Shown here: in pieces, positions 34,845 to 44,455 of the stretch
How positions within the stretch are numbered: the first letter of the stretch is position 1
Layout: the number at the start of each line of letters is the position of its first letter
Source: an uncultured Methylophilaceae bacterium
GTDB taxonomy: Bacteria > Pseudomonadota > Gammaproteobacteria > Burkholderiales > Methylophilaceae
Reading direction: 5' to 3'
NCBI GenBank assembly: GCA_905618945.1
Contig: CAJQTF010000011.1
Location: forward strand, 1-64,000
DNA: 64,000 bases
Notes under the pieces: model-generated
What the model saw: only the letters and a program-made list of their open reading frames with translations
Databases searched by the model: none
What the model was told of the DNA's origin: nothing
Translations under genes and position numbers: made by a program

Positions 34845-34943
34845 TTTATTTAAAGTACCAATTTTGCATTAAAAAAATTAAGATGCGAATTTTAGTCTAT
34901 TTTAGGCCTGTATGTCAATTTTTTTCCTGATCAAACTACATTT

Positions 34944-35789
34944 TTATATTTGGGAGAAAAATCCTGCGAATATTATAAAGCCAACATAATGATTCCTTAA
35001 GAATGCTTTAAAATTTTTTTTTGGTTCCATATGTCTACCTTCAAAACATCCGTACATTGAAACTATAATAGCTAAACCCAATAAAATATAAAAACTAATA
35101 GTAAATTCTTTCAAAATTCCAATAATAGACAAACCTAAAAACATTAAAAAGTAACTTAGCGTAACCATCAAGATAATTTTATTATTAAATGTTAATGGAG
35201 CAGAATGAATATTTAATTTCTTATCGTCTTTCATATCAGTAATTGCATAATGAGAATCATAAGCAAACACCCAAAAAATATTTGATACAAATAAGATTTG
35301 AGCCTCTAAAGGGATAGTGTTTTTAATCGCTGAAAAAGCCATTAATATTCCAAAGCCAAAAGTAAGTCCAAGATATAGTTGAGGAATAGAAAAAAAACGT
35401 TTAGTAAAGGGATAGGTTAATAAAAATAAAAGCGCCGCAAAAGAAATCGAAATAGTTAAATAATTTAATTGCATTACAAGAACAAAAGAAAATAATAATA
35501 ATATTAGCAGTAATATAGCTGCATCTTTAGTACTTACTAAGCCAGATGTAATTGGTCTATCTTTTGTTCTTTCTACAAAAGAATCTAGATTGCGATCGGC
35601 TAAATCATTTGCAACACATCCTGCAGACCTCATTAAAATTGTCCCTAATATAAAAATAACTAATATTTTTATATTAGGGATTCCTTCTGAAGCTAGAAAA
35701 ATGGCGCAAAGTGTAGGCCATAACAATAAAAATATACCGATTGGTTTATTAATTCTAGTTAAATTTACTAAAGTATTAAATTTATCCAT
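34944..35789 (-). CDS. ubiA: 4-hydroxybenzoate polyprenyltransferase
   Basis: A 281-residue, 8-9-helix membrane prenyltransferase attaching the polyprenyl tail to 4-hydroxybenzoate in ubiquinone synthesis. Both Asp-rich magnesium/diphosphate motifs are visible: CVANDLADRNLD in the first half and YAITDMKDDKK in the second. It overlaps ubiC by 8 bp; product of ubiC is its substrate, so the pair forms a metabolic unit at the end of the recG-ubiC-ubiA run. Confidence 0.96.
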   Translation of the reverse strand: MDKFNTLVNLTRINKPIGIFLLLWPTLCAIFLASEGIPNIKILVIFILGTILMRSAGCVANDLADRNLDSFVERTKDRPITSGLVSTKDAAILLLILLLFSFVLVMQLNYLTISISFAALLFLLTYPFTKRFFSIPQLYLGLTFGFGILMAFSAIKNTIPLEAQILFVSNIFWVFAYDSHYAITDMKDDKKLNIHSAPLTFNNKIILMVTLSYFLMFLGLSIIGILKEFTISFYILLGLAIIVSMYGCFEGRHMEPKKNFKAFLRNHYVGFIIFAGFFSQI

Positions 35790-36306
35790 CTAAATAATCT
35801 AACTTCTCAAAATTATTGAAAAAAACCTCGGTTAACACTGCTTTTTCATTCTTATTCTTAAAGGTTGATTGTCTTGTCGCAAGTATTTTAGTGTTTTTTA
35901 AATTCAACTTCTTAATTTTTTTCGAAAAGTTATCATTGTTAGATGGTTTCTTGAACTTAAATTTTGAACGTATTATAATTTTTTTTTCGAATACAATATC
36001 TGCCAATGGCTTATTGTTCAATTTTTTTATTTTATGCCAAAACCCTCTTAAATATTTAGAAGGTAATACAGTTCTTGCATACATGATTGGTAACTTGTCT
36101 GCATAAATTAAAACTTCTCTAAGATACAAATGCTCTGACTTTATATTATCAAATACCTCCTTCTCATTAAGAAAAATATTACTCCCCCTAGTTTCAACAG
36201 GAATGATTTCAAGTTTTGCAATATTTCTAATGCGATAACTTAAAGATTTCATATCTAAAAGCCAATACTTCAATTTGCTATTTATTTGAATATTTTTATT
36301 CCACAT
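35782..36306 (-). CDS. ubiC: Chorismate--pyruvate lyase
   Basis: A 174-residue UbiC, which removes pyruvate from chorismate to give 4-hydroxybenzoate. Supported by SLSYRIRN near residue 21, the LYLREVLIYAD strand, the substrate-binding ARTVLP, and a terminal VLTEVFF segment that holds the catalytic glutamate; the central lysine-rich stretch is diverged. It lies 8 bp after recG and overlaps ubiA by 8 bp, which strengthens an otherwise weakly conserved family call. Confidence 0.88.
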   Translation of the reverse strand: MWNKNIQINSKLKYWLLDMKSLSYRIRNIAKLEIIPVETRGSNIFLNEKEVFDNIKSEHLYLREVLIYADKLPIMYARTVLPSKYLRGFWHKIKKLNNKPLADIVFEKKIIIRSKFKFKKPSNNDNFSKKIKKLNLKNTKILATRQSTFKNKNEKAVLTEVFFNNFEKLDYLDG

Positions 36307-36313
36307 TATTTTT

Positions 36314-38362
36314 TTATGACCTTCCTACATCTTGATAGTTTCTATGCCAACGATTGACATGCATTGATACATCTTTAGGTTTTTTCTCTAAAAGAAAATC
36401 TGCATCTATTTTTGCAATATTTAATAGTTCATGATCGCGATCTAAGTCGGCAATTCGTAAAGAAGGGAGTCCACTTTGTCTTAATCCTAAAAGCTCTCCT
36501 GGTCCCCTTAATTTCAAGTCCTCCTCGGCAATCTTAAAGCCATCAATATTTTCATATATAACTTTTAATCTCTGTTTGGCGATATCAGATAGTTTCTTTT
36601 TATATAGTAAAATACAAATACTTTTTTTATCGCCTCGACCAATTCTTCCCCGTAACTGATGTAATTGTGAGAGCCCCATTCTTTCAGCATTCTCTATAAC
36701 CATCAATGTCGCATTAGGAATGTCTACCCCTACTTCAATAACAGTTGTTGCTACTAAAATTTGAGTCTTATTCTTTTTAAATCTCTCCATAATTTCTTTT
36801 TTATCGTTTGAAGGGAGGCGTCCGTGAATTAATCCCACTTTGTGCTTAACAAAATATTTTGATAAATCTATAAATGTTTGCTCAGCGGTTTCAAGTTGCA
36901 AAGTTTCACTCTCTTCAATTAATGGGCATACCCAATAAATCTGATTGCCATTTAAACAGTGCTGATTGATTGTATCTAATATTTGACTTCTTTTATCACT
37001 TGAAAAAACTTTTGTGGTTATAGTTTGTCTGCCTGGAGGCATTTCATTAATAATTGATATATCCATATCTGCGAAATAATTCATTGCTAATGTTCTAGGT
37101 ATTGGTGTTGCGCTCATCATTAGCTGATGAGGTTCAAAATCTTTATTTGACTCACTTTTTTTCTTTAAGGCTACTCTTTGTCTTACTCCAAAACGATGTT
37201 GTTCATCAATAATATAAAATCCAATATTTTTATAATCTACTTTTTCTTGAATCAATGCATGTGTTCCAACAATTAATTTTGCTTCACCACTTTTTATTTT
37301 TTCGTATGATATATTTTTTAATTTAGGCTTCATACTCCCTGTTAATAATTCAACATGAATGCCAAGCTTAGTCAGCCAGTAGTTTAATTTTTCAAAATGT
37401 TGCTCTGCTAGAATCTCAGTTGGTGCCATAAATGCAACCTGGAAACCAGAATTTATTGCTTGTAAAGCAGCCATTACTGCAACTACTGTTTTGCCACTAC
37501 CCACATCACCTTGAAGCAATCTATACATTGGGTAGCTTTGATTTATATCATTCCTAATTTCTAAGAATACTGATTGTTGTTGATTTGTTAATTTAAACTC
37601 TAAATTATTTAAGAATTTTTTTTGAATACTATCTGAATATAAAATTGCTTTAGATTTGTAAGATTTATTCTCATGATATTTGCCACGAAAAAAAAATTGA
37701 TGAGTAAGCAATTCATCATAAATTACTCTTTGATGGAAAATACTCTTTTTTTTATCAAATAATTCTTTCTCGTATTCTTTACTTGGCTTATGAATTAATT
37801 CCAATGCTTCTAATAATGATGGAAGATTTTTTTCTCGATATAAATTTCCAAAATAATCAGGATACTGTTCTTTTAGGTTTTCTTGTTTAAATACTTTTTG
37901 TACTAATTTAAAAATTAACTTCTGAGATAGTCCTTCAGTTGCCGGATAAACAGGGGTATAAAAATCTTTAAGTGGTGTATCTATTGATATAAATTCATAT
38001 TTAGGATGAACCATTTCGAATAAAAATGAGTTCGATTTTATCTCGCCATAAACTCTTAAAATCTTACCTTCTTTAAATTGCTTTATCTGGCTTGAATAAA
38101 AATTTATAAATCTTAACTTTAAATCACCAGATACATCTTGCACATAAACAGTTAAATTTTTCCTTGGTCGGTATGAAACTTCTATGCTAATTATTTTAGC
38201 TTCAATTTGACACATGGATCCTGGTCTTATATCTTTTATTAAATCAATTTTTGTTTCATCTACGTATCTGAGAGGGATATGAAGAAGCAAATCAAGTGAA
38301 TTTAAAATACCTAATTTTTTCAATTTTTTTGACTGTATTTCTGTAAATATTTGTTTTGGCAA
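36314..38362 (-). CDS. recG: ATP-dependent DNA helicase RecG
   Basis: A 682-residue RecG, the fork-reversal helicase. An N-terminal wedge/OB domain with LLLHIPLRYVDET is followed by helicase motif I (LLQGDVGSGKTVVAV), Ia (APTEILAEQHFE), II (FYIIDEQHRFGVRQR), III (MSATPIPRTLAM), V (VATTVIEVGVDIPNA) and VI (QLHQLRGRIGRG). It belongs to the spoT-ridA-recG order seen in many proteobacteria. Confidence 0.97.
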   Translation of the reverse strand: MPKQIFTEIQSKKLKKLGILNSLDLLLHIPLRYVDETKIDLIKDIRPGSMCQIEAKIISIEVSYRPRKNLTVYVQDVSGDLKLRFINFYSSQIKQFKEGKILRVYGEIKSNSFLFEMVHPKYEFISIDTPLKDFYTPVYPATEGLSQKLIFKLVQKVFKQENLKEQYPDYFGNLYREKNLPSLLEALELIHKPSKEYEKELFDKKKSIFHQRVIYDELLTHQFFFRGKYHENKSYKSKAILYSDSIQKKFLNNLEFKLTNQQQSVFLEIRNDINQSYPMYRLLQGDVGSGKTVVAVMAALQAINSGFQVAFMAPTEILAEQHFEKLNYWLTKLGIHVELLTGSMKPKLKNISYEKIKSGEAKLIVGTHALIQEKVDYKNIGFYIIDEQHRFGVRQRVALKKKSESNKDFEPHQLMMSATPIPRTLAMNYFADMDISIINEMPPGRQTITTKVFSSDKRSQILDTINQHCLNGNQIYWVCPLIEESETLQLETAEQTFIDLSKYFVKHKVGLIHGRLPSNDKKEIMERFKKNKTQILVATTVIEVGVDIPNATLMVIENAERMGLSQLHQLRGRIGRGDKKSICILLYKKKLSDIAKQRLKVIYENIDGFKIAEEDLKLRGPGELLGLRQSGLPSLRIADLDRDHELLNIAKIDADFLLEKKPKDVSMHVNRWHRNYQDVGRS

Positions 38363-38379
38363 TTTAAATAATTACCTAT

Positions 38380-38760
38380 TTACTCTAAAACTAAAAACCC
38401 ATCAGCCTCAACTAAAGATCCTTTTGGAAGAGATGCAACTCCTATTGCTGCCCTTGCTGGGAATGGCTCTGTAAAATAAGTCTTCATAATTTCATTTACT
38501 AAAGCAAAATGTGATAAATCAGTTAAATAAATATTTAATTTAGCTACGTCATCAAAGCTAGCATCTGCCGCCTTTATAACTTCGCCTAAATTTTCAAATA
38601 CTTGTTTGATTTGTGCTTGAATACCTTCTACTAATTCCATAGTGTTTGGATTTAATGGTATCTGCCCAGATAAAAAAACTATATTCCCTTTACGAATTGC
38701 TTGGCTGTAAGGCCCAATTGCTTCTGGTGCATTTTTTGAATTTATAGCTATTTTTTTCAT
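38380..38760 (-). CDS. ridA: RidA family enamine/imine deaminase
   Basis: A 126-residue RidA, which hydrolyses reactive 2-aminoacrylate and related imines released by PLP enzymes such as IlvA, also encoded in this window. Signature residues: [23 protein letters not shown] and the catalytic-arginine segment [18 protein letters not shown]. It sits 17 bp after spoT and 18 bp before recG. Confidence 0.96.
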   Translation of the reverse strand: MKKIAINSKNAPEAIGPYSQAIRKGNIVFLSGQIPLNPNTMELVEGIQAQIKQVFENLGEVIKAADASFDDVAKLNIYLTDLSHFALVNEIMKTYFTEPFPARAAIGVASLPKGSLVEADGFLVLE

Positions 38761-38776
38761 TAATTATTTCCTTAAT

Positions 38777-40975
38777 TTAATGTAAAGATTTAACACGATT
38801 AATTTTATTAATTTTTGAGATTTTTCTCAAGTTTCTTATCAATTCTGCTAAATGTATGCGGTTCTTTACTTGAACTATGAGCCTTAAAGTTGAAAAATTA
38901 CTTCCATCGCCGTCATCAACAGAAATATTGTCTATATTAGCTTCCGAGTCTGCGATAATGGAAGTAATTTTGGCCAATATCCCACGCTCATTTATTACCA
39001 GTAAATTTAAACTAACATTAAAGTAGGCATCTGGGTTTGGCTCCCATTCAACATCAAGCCATTTTTCATGATCTAATTTTAAGTTTCGAATGCTTGGACA
39101 ATCATGCGTGTGAATTATCAACCCTCTATCTTTATTAATAAAGCCTAATATTGGATCTCCAGGTATAGGGTGGCAACAGGTTGCTAGCTTAATAGCCATA
39201 CCCTCAGATCCTTTAATAGTAATAACATCTAAAAATTTTGTTTGTTTGTTCGTTTGTTTAGTGCCATCTATTATATTCGTTAGTTGATGAGCAACCATTA
39301 CATTAATTCTCTTGCCTAAGGCAATATCTATAATAATATTATCCTTTGAATCTAGATGGTAATCTAAGATTAATTTATCCCAATGTCTTTTTTTTATCGC
39401 AGAGGGGTCAACATGAAAAGCTTTTAGTGCGTTATTTAACATACTATTTCCTAAAACAATAAGGTCTTTGGTTTCAGCAGATCGAAGAAATAACCTTATT
39501 TGGGAGCGTGCTTTCGGTGTAATAACAAAATTTAGCCAAGCTGGGTTTGGTTTAGCAACTGAGGCTGTAATAATTTCAACATGCTCGCCAGTTGCAAGCT
39601 GTGTCCTTAAAGGTACTAATTCTTTGTTTACTTTAGCTGCCATAGCACTATTTCCAACAACAGTATGAACAGCATAAGCATAATCAATTGTTGTCGAGCC
39701 TTTAGGGAGAGCAAAAATTTTACCTTTCGGAGAAAATACATATACCTCATCAGGGAATAAATCAATTTTTAGGTGTTCCAAAAACTCAAGCGAATCACTA
39801 CTTTCTGTTTGAATCTCAATCAGCCTTTTTAGCCATTGATTCGTTTGTTGCTGAAGTTCTGTGACATGAGTATCTTTATTTTTATATAGCCAGTGAGCTG
39901 CTACGCCAGCCTCTGCTAATTTATGCATATTCTCCGAGCGAATTTGGATTTCAAATGGCATGCCAAATGGTCCAAATAATGTTGTGTGGAGTGATTGATA
40001 ACCATTAGCTTTTGGAATAGCAATATAATCTTTAAATTTTCCAGGAATAGGTTTATATAGAGAATGGAGTGCTCCCAATGTTAGATAACATTCATTTAAA
40101 TTATTCACAGTTATTCGAAAACCATAAATATCATTAATTTGAGAAAAATTAGTATGTTTTTTTAGCATTTTTCTATGAATACTCGCAGGATTTTTCTCAC
40201 GCCCAGTAATTGCTGCTTTTAAACCTGATTTTTTTAATTTATCCTCTATTGCTGCAAGTGTTTTTTCAATAATTTCTTTTCTATTTCCACGACTAGAAAT
40301 AATTGCTTTCTGTATAGTTCTATATCTTAAGGGGTGGATATATTTAAAACTTAAATCTTCTAATTCTTGATAAACATTGTTCAAGCCTAGCCTGTGGGCA
40401 ATTGGTGCATATATATCCGAAGTCTCCTGAGAAATTACTCTTCTTTTAGATGGCTTTAACGGCTCCAATGTTTGCATATTATGCAATCGGTCTGCAAGTT
40501 TTATTAAAATCACTCTAACGTCTTGTGACATTGCTAAAAGCATTTTTCTAAAGTTCTCTGCTTGTGCTTCAGTATCATCTGCGAATTGGACTTTATCAAG
40601 CTTTGATAATCCATCTACCAATTTTGCAACTTGCGAACCAAATTTTTCCTCAATATCGCCTGCAGTTGAAGGTGTGTCTTCAACTACATCATGGAGCAAT
40701 GCTGCTTGAATTGAAGGTGAGTCTAAGTGAAATTCAGATGCAATACATGCTACCGATACAGGATGCGAAATATAAGCCTCACCACCTATCCTTTTTTGTC
40801 CCGAATGGGCTTTATCACTATAACGATATGCCTCCCAAACTAATTCTATTTCTTTCTGAGGAAGATATACATTTAATAACTTTGTTAGCTTTGAGTCTTC
40901 GGTATCTGCAGGTAAAAGTGGTGCGGCAACTTTGAGTAGCTCTACCGCCTTATTTCTATGAACGGGCTTAGCCAT
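38777..40975 (-). CDS. spoT: Bifunctional (p)ppGpp synthetase/hydrolase SpoT
   Basis: A 732-residue RelA/SpoT homologue. The hydrolase domain has ISHPVSVAC, the HD pair in ALLHDVVEDT and LIKLADRLHNMQTL. The synthetase domain has REKNPASIHRKM, INDIYGFRI and EIQIRSENMHKLAEAG, consistent with an active site. The TGS domain (DEVYVFSPKGKIFALPKGST) and a C-terminal ACT domain follow. With both activities apparently intact it could be the cell's only long RSH enzyme. It is co-transcribed with rpoZ, whose omega subunit helps form the ppGpp site on RNA polymerase; dksA, its partner, is at 19 kb. Confidence 0.96.
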   Translation of the reverse strand: MAKPVHRNKAVELLKVAAPLLPADTEDSKLTKLLNVYLPQKEIELVWEAYRYSDKAHSGQKRIGGEAYISHPVSVACIASEFHLDSPSIQAALLHDVVEDTPSTAGDIEEKFGSQVAKLVDGLSKLDKVQFADDTEAQAENFRKMLLAMSQDVRVILIKLADRLHNMQTLEPLKPSKRRVISQETSDIYAPIAHRLGLNNVYQELEDLSFKYIHPLRYRTIQKAIISSRGNRKEIIEKTLAAIEDKLKKSGLKAAITGREKNPASIHRKMLKKHTNFSQINDIYGFRITVNNLNECYLTLGALHSLYKPIPGKFKDYIAIPKANGYQSLHTTLFGPFGMPFEIQIRSENMHKLAEAGVAAHWLYKNKDTHVTELQQQTNQWLKRLIEIQTESSDSLEFLEHLKIDLFPDEVYVFSPKGKIFALPKGSTTIDYAYAVHTVVGNSAMAAKVNKELVPLRTQLATGEHVEIITASVAKPNPAWLNFVITPKARSQIRLFLRSAETKDLIVLGNSMLNNALKAFHVDPSAIKKRHWDKLILDYHLDSKDNIIIDIALGKRINVMVAHQLTNIIDGTKQTNKQTKFLDVITIKGSEGMAIKLATCCHPIPGDPILGFINKDRGLIIHTHDCPSIRNLKLDHEKWLDVEWEPNPDAYFNVSLNLLVINERGILAKITSIIADSEANIDNISVDDGDGSNFSTLRLIVQVKNRIHLAELIRNLRKISKINKINRVKSLH

Positions 40976-41021
40976 TTACATTTAACAAAACTTTATAAAA
41001 TATTTAATAAAAAATATCCTA

Positions 41022-41234
41022 TTAAGTTGTACTTTTTTTAAGGATATCTTCACTAACTAACCCAGCTGAAATTTCTCTTAATGCTATAACAGAAGGCTTA
41101 TCATTTGAACCAGCAGTATCAATCAAAGGCTCTGATCCATTAGCAAGTTGCCTAGATCGAAATGCAGCTACTAAAGTTAATTGGAATCTGTTCGGTATTT
41201 GTTCTAAACAATCGTCAATTGTAATTCTAGCCAT
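41022..41234 (-). CDS. rpoZ: RNA polymerase omega subunit
   Basis: A 70-residue omega subunit. [20 protein letters not shown] at the start and [16 protein letters not shown] in the second helix are diagnostic. It lies 17 bp after gmk and 46 bp before spoT in the conserved gmk-rpoZ-spoT order. Confidence 0.97.
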   Translation of the reverse strand: MARITIDDCLEQIPNRFQLTLVAAFRSRQLANGSEPLIDTAGSNDKPSVIALREISAGLVSEDILKKSTT

Positions 41235-41251
41235 TTTTCGTTCCCTTTAAT

Positions 41252-41884
41252 TTATTTTATTAAGCCATCAATCAAATTTTTATGATTTAAAATTTGATTT
41301 TCCATTTTTAGTTTAAAAGCTTCTGGCTTGAACTGTATAATTGATTTAAGTTCATCCAAAGCCTGTCCAAAATCGTCGTTAATTGTAACATAATCAAATG
41401 CCTCTAAATGGCTCATTTCATTCCTTGCAGCGGCAACTCGTAACTTTATATTTTCTTTGCTATCTTGCCCACGATTATGAAGCCTGTCTTCTAATGCATT
41501 AATTGAAGGGGGAATTATGAAAATACTAATACATTTAGGGAATAATTTTTTAACACTGAATGCCCCTTGATAATCTATTTCTAAAATAATATCTTCTCCA
41601 TTTTCAATCGCTTCTTTAACTGCTAATTTTGATGTTCCGTAAAATGATCCGTGACACTCTGCAATTTCTAAAAACTCATTATTCTCAATCTTTTTTTTAA
41701 AATTAACCTCATCTAAGAAAAAATAATCTTCTCCATCTTTTTCACCGACTCTTGGATTTCTTGTTGTAAACGATATGGAGACTTTTATATTGGGATTATC
41801 AGACACCAAAGCCTTAACCAATGAGGTTTTACCTGCGCCAGATGCTGCAGTAATAATAAACAAGTTCCCTGTAGATGATTTCAT
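41252..41884 (-). CDS. gmk: Guanylate kinase
   Basis: A 210-residue GMP kinase. P-loop AASGAGKTSLVKAL (residues 13-26), GMP-binding SFTTRNPRVGEKDGEDYFFL, and the lid arginines in RLHNRGQDSKENI are present. Supplies GDP/GTP and thereby ppGpp precursors. Co-transcribed between yicC and rpoZ. Confidence 0.97.
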   Translation of the reverse strand: MKSSTGNLFIITAASGAGKTSLVKALVSDNPNIKVSISFTTRNPRVGEKDGEDYFFLDEVNFKKKIENNEFLEIAECHGSFYGTSKLAVKEAIENGEDIILEIDYQGAFSVKKLFPKCISIFIIPPSINALEDRLHNRGQDSKENIKLRVAAARNEMSHLEAFDYVTINDDFGQALDELKSIIQFKPEAFKLKMENQILNHKNLIDGLIK

Positions 41885-41891
41885 ATAATAT

Positions 41892-42755
41892 CTATTCTAT
41901 GTTTTGTATTTGTTCTCTAATTTGATCAATTAAAACCTTTAAATCAACTGATATTTTTGAAATATCTATTGAAATTGATTTTGACCCCAATGTATTTGCT
42001 TCCCTATTGAATTCCTGCATCAAAAAATCTATCTTCTTACCAACAGGCTCGGACTTATTTAATAATCTTCTTAATTCTGAAATATGGGCTCCCAATCTAT
42101 CTAATTCTTCCTCTACATCTCCTTTTTGAACAAAAATTAGAAATTCTTGTTTCAAACGGTCTTGGTCCGCGTCAATTAATGCGGCTTTAAATTTATCTTT
42201 AATTTTATTTTGATGAGATTTAATCGCTAATGGCATAATTTTTTTTACCTTTAGCACTAATTTTTCTATTAAATTTAATTTAGCTATGATAATTTTTCTT
42301 ATCTTTGCTCCTTCTCTTTTTCGATCTATTACTAGCTTATCAAGAGCTTGTTCTGTATACCTTAAAAGAATTTTTTCTAATTTTTTTACCTCTAATTTAT
42401 TTTTTTTAACTCCTGCAAATCTCATTAATTCGAGAGGATTAATTGGCTGAGGTGAATTAATAAATGAAGAAACTTTTTCAGAGATTTTAATCAAGTCTTT
42501 AATCTCTCTAAAATCTATATTTTTTGGGTCCTGGTCATCCTCAAAGGCTTTAAGATAAATTTTATAATCAGCTTTGCCTCGACTTATACTTTTCACAATT
42601 TGATTTCGTATTTTTGGTTCAAGAGTTTTAAGGTCTTCACTTAACTTCAATTGAAGCTCGAAATAGCGACTATTTAACGTCTTAATCTCGAGCACTAAAT
42701 TACCGTATTCTGTTTCGTGCTCTCCAAAGAAAAAACTTGTCATACTTGAAATCAT
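41892..42755 (-). CDS. yicC: YicC family endoribonuclease
   Basis: A 287-residue YicC-type protein. The N-terminal YicC domain begins MISSMTSFFFGE and includes EIKTLNSRYFELQLKL; the C-terminal DUF1732 domain carries EELDRLGAHISELRRLL, GKKIDFLMQEFNREANTLGSKS and the ending LKVLIDQIREQIQNIE. Members have been linked to RNA decay of small RNAs. First gene of the gmk-rpoZ-spoT operon; divergent from rph. Confidence 0.94.
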   Translation of the reverse strand: MISSMTSFFFGEHETEYGNLVLEIKTLNSRYFELQLKLSEDLKTLEPKIRNQIVKSISRGKADYKIYLKAFEDDQDPKNIDFREIKDLIKISEKVSSFINSPQPINPLELMRFAGVKKNKLEVKKLEKILLRYTEQALDKLVIDRKREGAKIRKIIIAKLNLIEKLVLKVKKIMPLAIKSHQNKIKDKFKAALIDADQDRLKQEFLIFVQKGDVEEELDRLGAHISELRRLLNKSEPVGKKIDFLMQEFNREANTLGSKSISIDISKISVDLKVLIDQIREQIQNIE

Positions 42756-42868
42756 AATTACTCTTTAATAAATATTTTACTTATTTTAACAATCTAATCT
42801 CTATTATGGTTATAAACCTTTTATTCAATGAAGCATAAATCAACTTATATTTAAAGATGCCAATAGAT

Positions 42869-42874
42869 TATAAT
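42869..42874 (+). promoter_or_regulatory. -10 element of rph
   Basis: TATAAT 32 bp before the rph start in the 151-bp yicC/rph divergent region; followed by an AAAGGAAT ribosome-binding site. Confidence 0.45.
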
Positions 42875-42906
42875 TAACTTTTAATGAATTAAACTAAAGG
42901 AATTGC

Positions 42907-43620
42907 ATGCGCCCATCTCAAAGAAAGAATAATGAACTAAGATCTATAGAAATTATAAGAAATTATACTAAGCATGCAGAAGGGTCTGTTCTTATTAAGT
43001 GTGGTGACACTCACGTCATATGTACGGCTAGTGTTGAGGAAAATGTCCCTTCTTTTTTAAAAGGTAAGAATCAGGGTTGGGTTACAGCTGAATACGGCAT
43101 GCTCCCTAGGTCAACGTCAACAAGAATGGCAAGAGAGTCCGCAAAAGGAAAGCAATCTGGAAGAACGCAAGAGATTCAAAGATTAATAGGAAGAAGCTTA
43201 AGGTCAATTATTGACCTAAAAAAATTAGGAGAAATAACAATTAAAATTGATTGTGATGTTATTCAAGCTGATGGAGGCACTAGAACAGCAAGTATTACTG
43301 GTGCCTATGTCGCATTGTATGATGCCATTCAAGATATTATCAATAAAGGAATTATAAAAGATTCGCCTATTATTGATTCTATTGCCGCGATATCGCTTGG
43401 GGTCAAAGGCTCAGATATTCTGCTTGATCTAGATTATGCTGAGGATTCAACATGTGATACCGATATGAATATTGTAATGACAGGTGGTGGGAAATTTATT
43501 GAAATTCAAGGAACTGCTGAAGGTGAAGCATTTACTCGTGATGAATTGAATAATTTGATTGATACGGCCGAACAGGGCATTAAGCAATTAACTGTTATAC
43601 AAAATTCTCTTATTTTGTAG
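42907..43620 (+). CDS. rph: Ribonuclease PH
   Basis: A 237-residue phosphorolytic exonuclease trimming tRNA 3' ends. [15 protein letters not shown] at the start, [34 protein letters not shown] (phosphate-binding arginines) and [19 protein letters not shown] are typical. The protein appears full length, unlike the truncated form in E. coli K-12. rdgB follows after 7 bp. Confidence 0.97.
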   Translation: MRPSQRKNNELRSIEIIRNYTKHAEGSVLIKCGDTHVICTASVEENVPSFLKGKNQGWVTAEYGMLPRSTSTRMARESAKGKQSGRTQEIQRLIGRSLRSIIDLKKLGEITIKIDCDVIQADGGTRTASITGAYVALYDAIQDIINKGIIKDSPIIDSIAAISLGVKGSDILLDLDYAEDSTCDTDMNIVMTGGGKFIEIQGTAEGEAFTRDELNNLIDTAEQGIKQLTVIQNSLIL

Positions 43621-43627
43621 ATTAAAA

Positions 43628-44230
43628 ATGACAAAAATTGTTATAGCAACAAGTAACGAAAAAAAGTTAGCTGAAATCAAAGCCCTGCTTTCCGAGCTGC
43701 CCATTGAGATTGTTCCACAATCTCAATTTGGTATTGAATCTTGTGCGGAGCCTTTTAATACGTTCATTGAGAATGCTTTAGTTAAAGCAAGATTTGCATC
43801 CAAAGAAACAAGTTTTCCTGCAATAGCAGATGATTCTGGGCTTTGTGTTGATTCTCTTGATGGACAACCTGGTGTCTTTTCTGCTCGATTTGCTGGAGAA
43901 AATAGGAATGATGAAGGCAATAATGATAAATTACTTGATGATTTAAATAATATGGAAGATCGTCGTGCTCATTACTATTGTGCAATTGTCTTTGTTAGAA
44001 GCCCTTCTGATCCACAACCAATTGTTACTGAAGGAATCTGGCAAGGAGAAATTCTAAAAGTAAGGAGAGGTCATAATGGTTTTGGTTATGACCCAATCTT
44101 TATGGATTACAAAACTGATCAGTCAGCCGCAGAACTTTCGCCTGAATTAAAAAATAGAATAAGTCATCGTGGCCAAGCTTTGCAAAAATTAAAACAAAAA
44201 CTTAAGATACTTTATGAAGAAAAAAGATAA
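43628..44230 (+). CDS. rdgB: XTP/dITP diphosphatase
   Basis: A 200-residue Ham1/RdgB pyrophosphatase that clears deaminated purine nucleotides. Signature: IATSNEKKLAEIKALL, FIENALVKARFAS, AIADDSGLCVDSLDGQPGVF and GFGYDPIF. It is preceded by rph (7 bp) and overlaps the next small ORF by 17 bp. Confidence 0.96.
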   Translation: MTKIVIATSNEKKLAEIKALLSELPIEIVPQSQFGIESCAEPFNTFIENALVKARFASKETSFPAIADDSGLCVDSLDGQPGVFSARFAGENRNDEGNNDKLLDDLNNMEDRRAHYYCAIVFVRSPSDPQPIVTEGIWQGEILKVRRGHNGFGYDPIFMDYKTDQSAAELSPELKNRISHRGQALQKLKQKLKILYEEKR

Positions 44231-44435
44231 TCATTGGCCAGTTTGGGTTAGAGACGATAATTCAATTGTCTCCTGCACTGAAAAAATTAAAGTTATGAAA
44301 GAAAACTTTGATGAATTGAAGCAGCTTGCTCAAGATGCTTTTGAGGATGGTTTATTAATGGAAGTATCTGATAAGCAATTAAAAAAAATACTTCATGAGC
44401 TGATTGATGATCTTCATAACCCACTAAAGAAATAA
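44214..44435 (+). CDS. Conserved hypothetical protein between rdgB and hemW
   Basis: A 73-residue soluble protein beginning MKKKDNHWPVWVRDDNSIVS, then CTEKIKVMKENFDELKQLAQ and an acidic-helical C terminus. An unnamed protein with the same WPVWVR and SCTEK motifs sits in this slot in related betaproteobacteria, as far as I recall. It overlaps rdgB by 17 bp, which implies translational coupling. No function is known. Confidence 0.7.
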   Translation: MKKKDNHWPVWVRDDNSIVSCTEKIKVMKENFDELKQLAQDAFEDGLLMEVSDKQLKKILHELIDDLHNPLKK

Positions 44436-44455
44436 ATTAATTTTGGCTTGCCTCA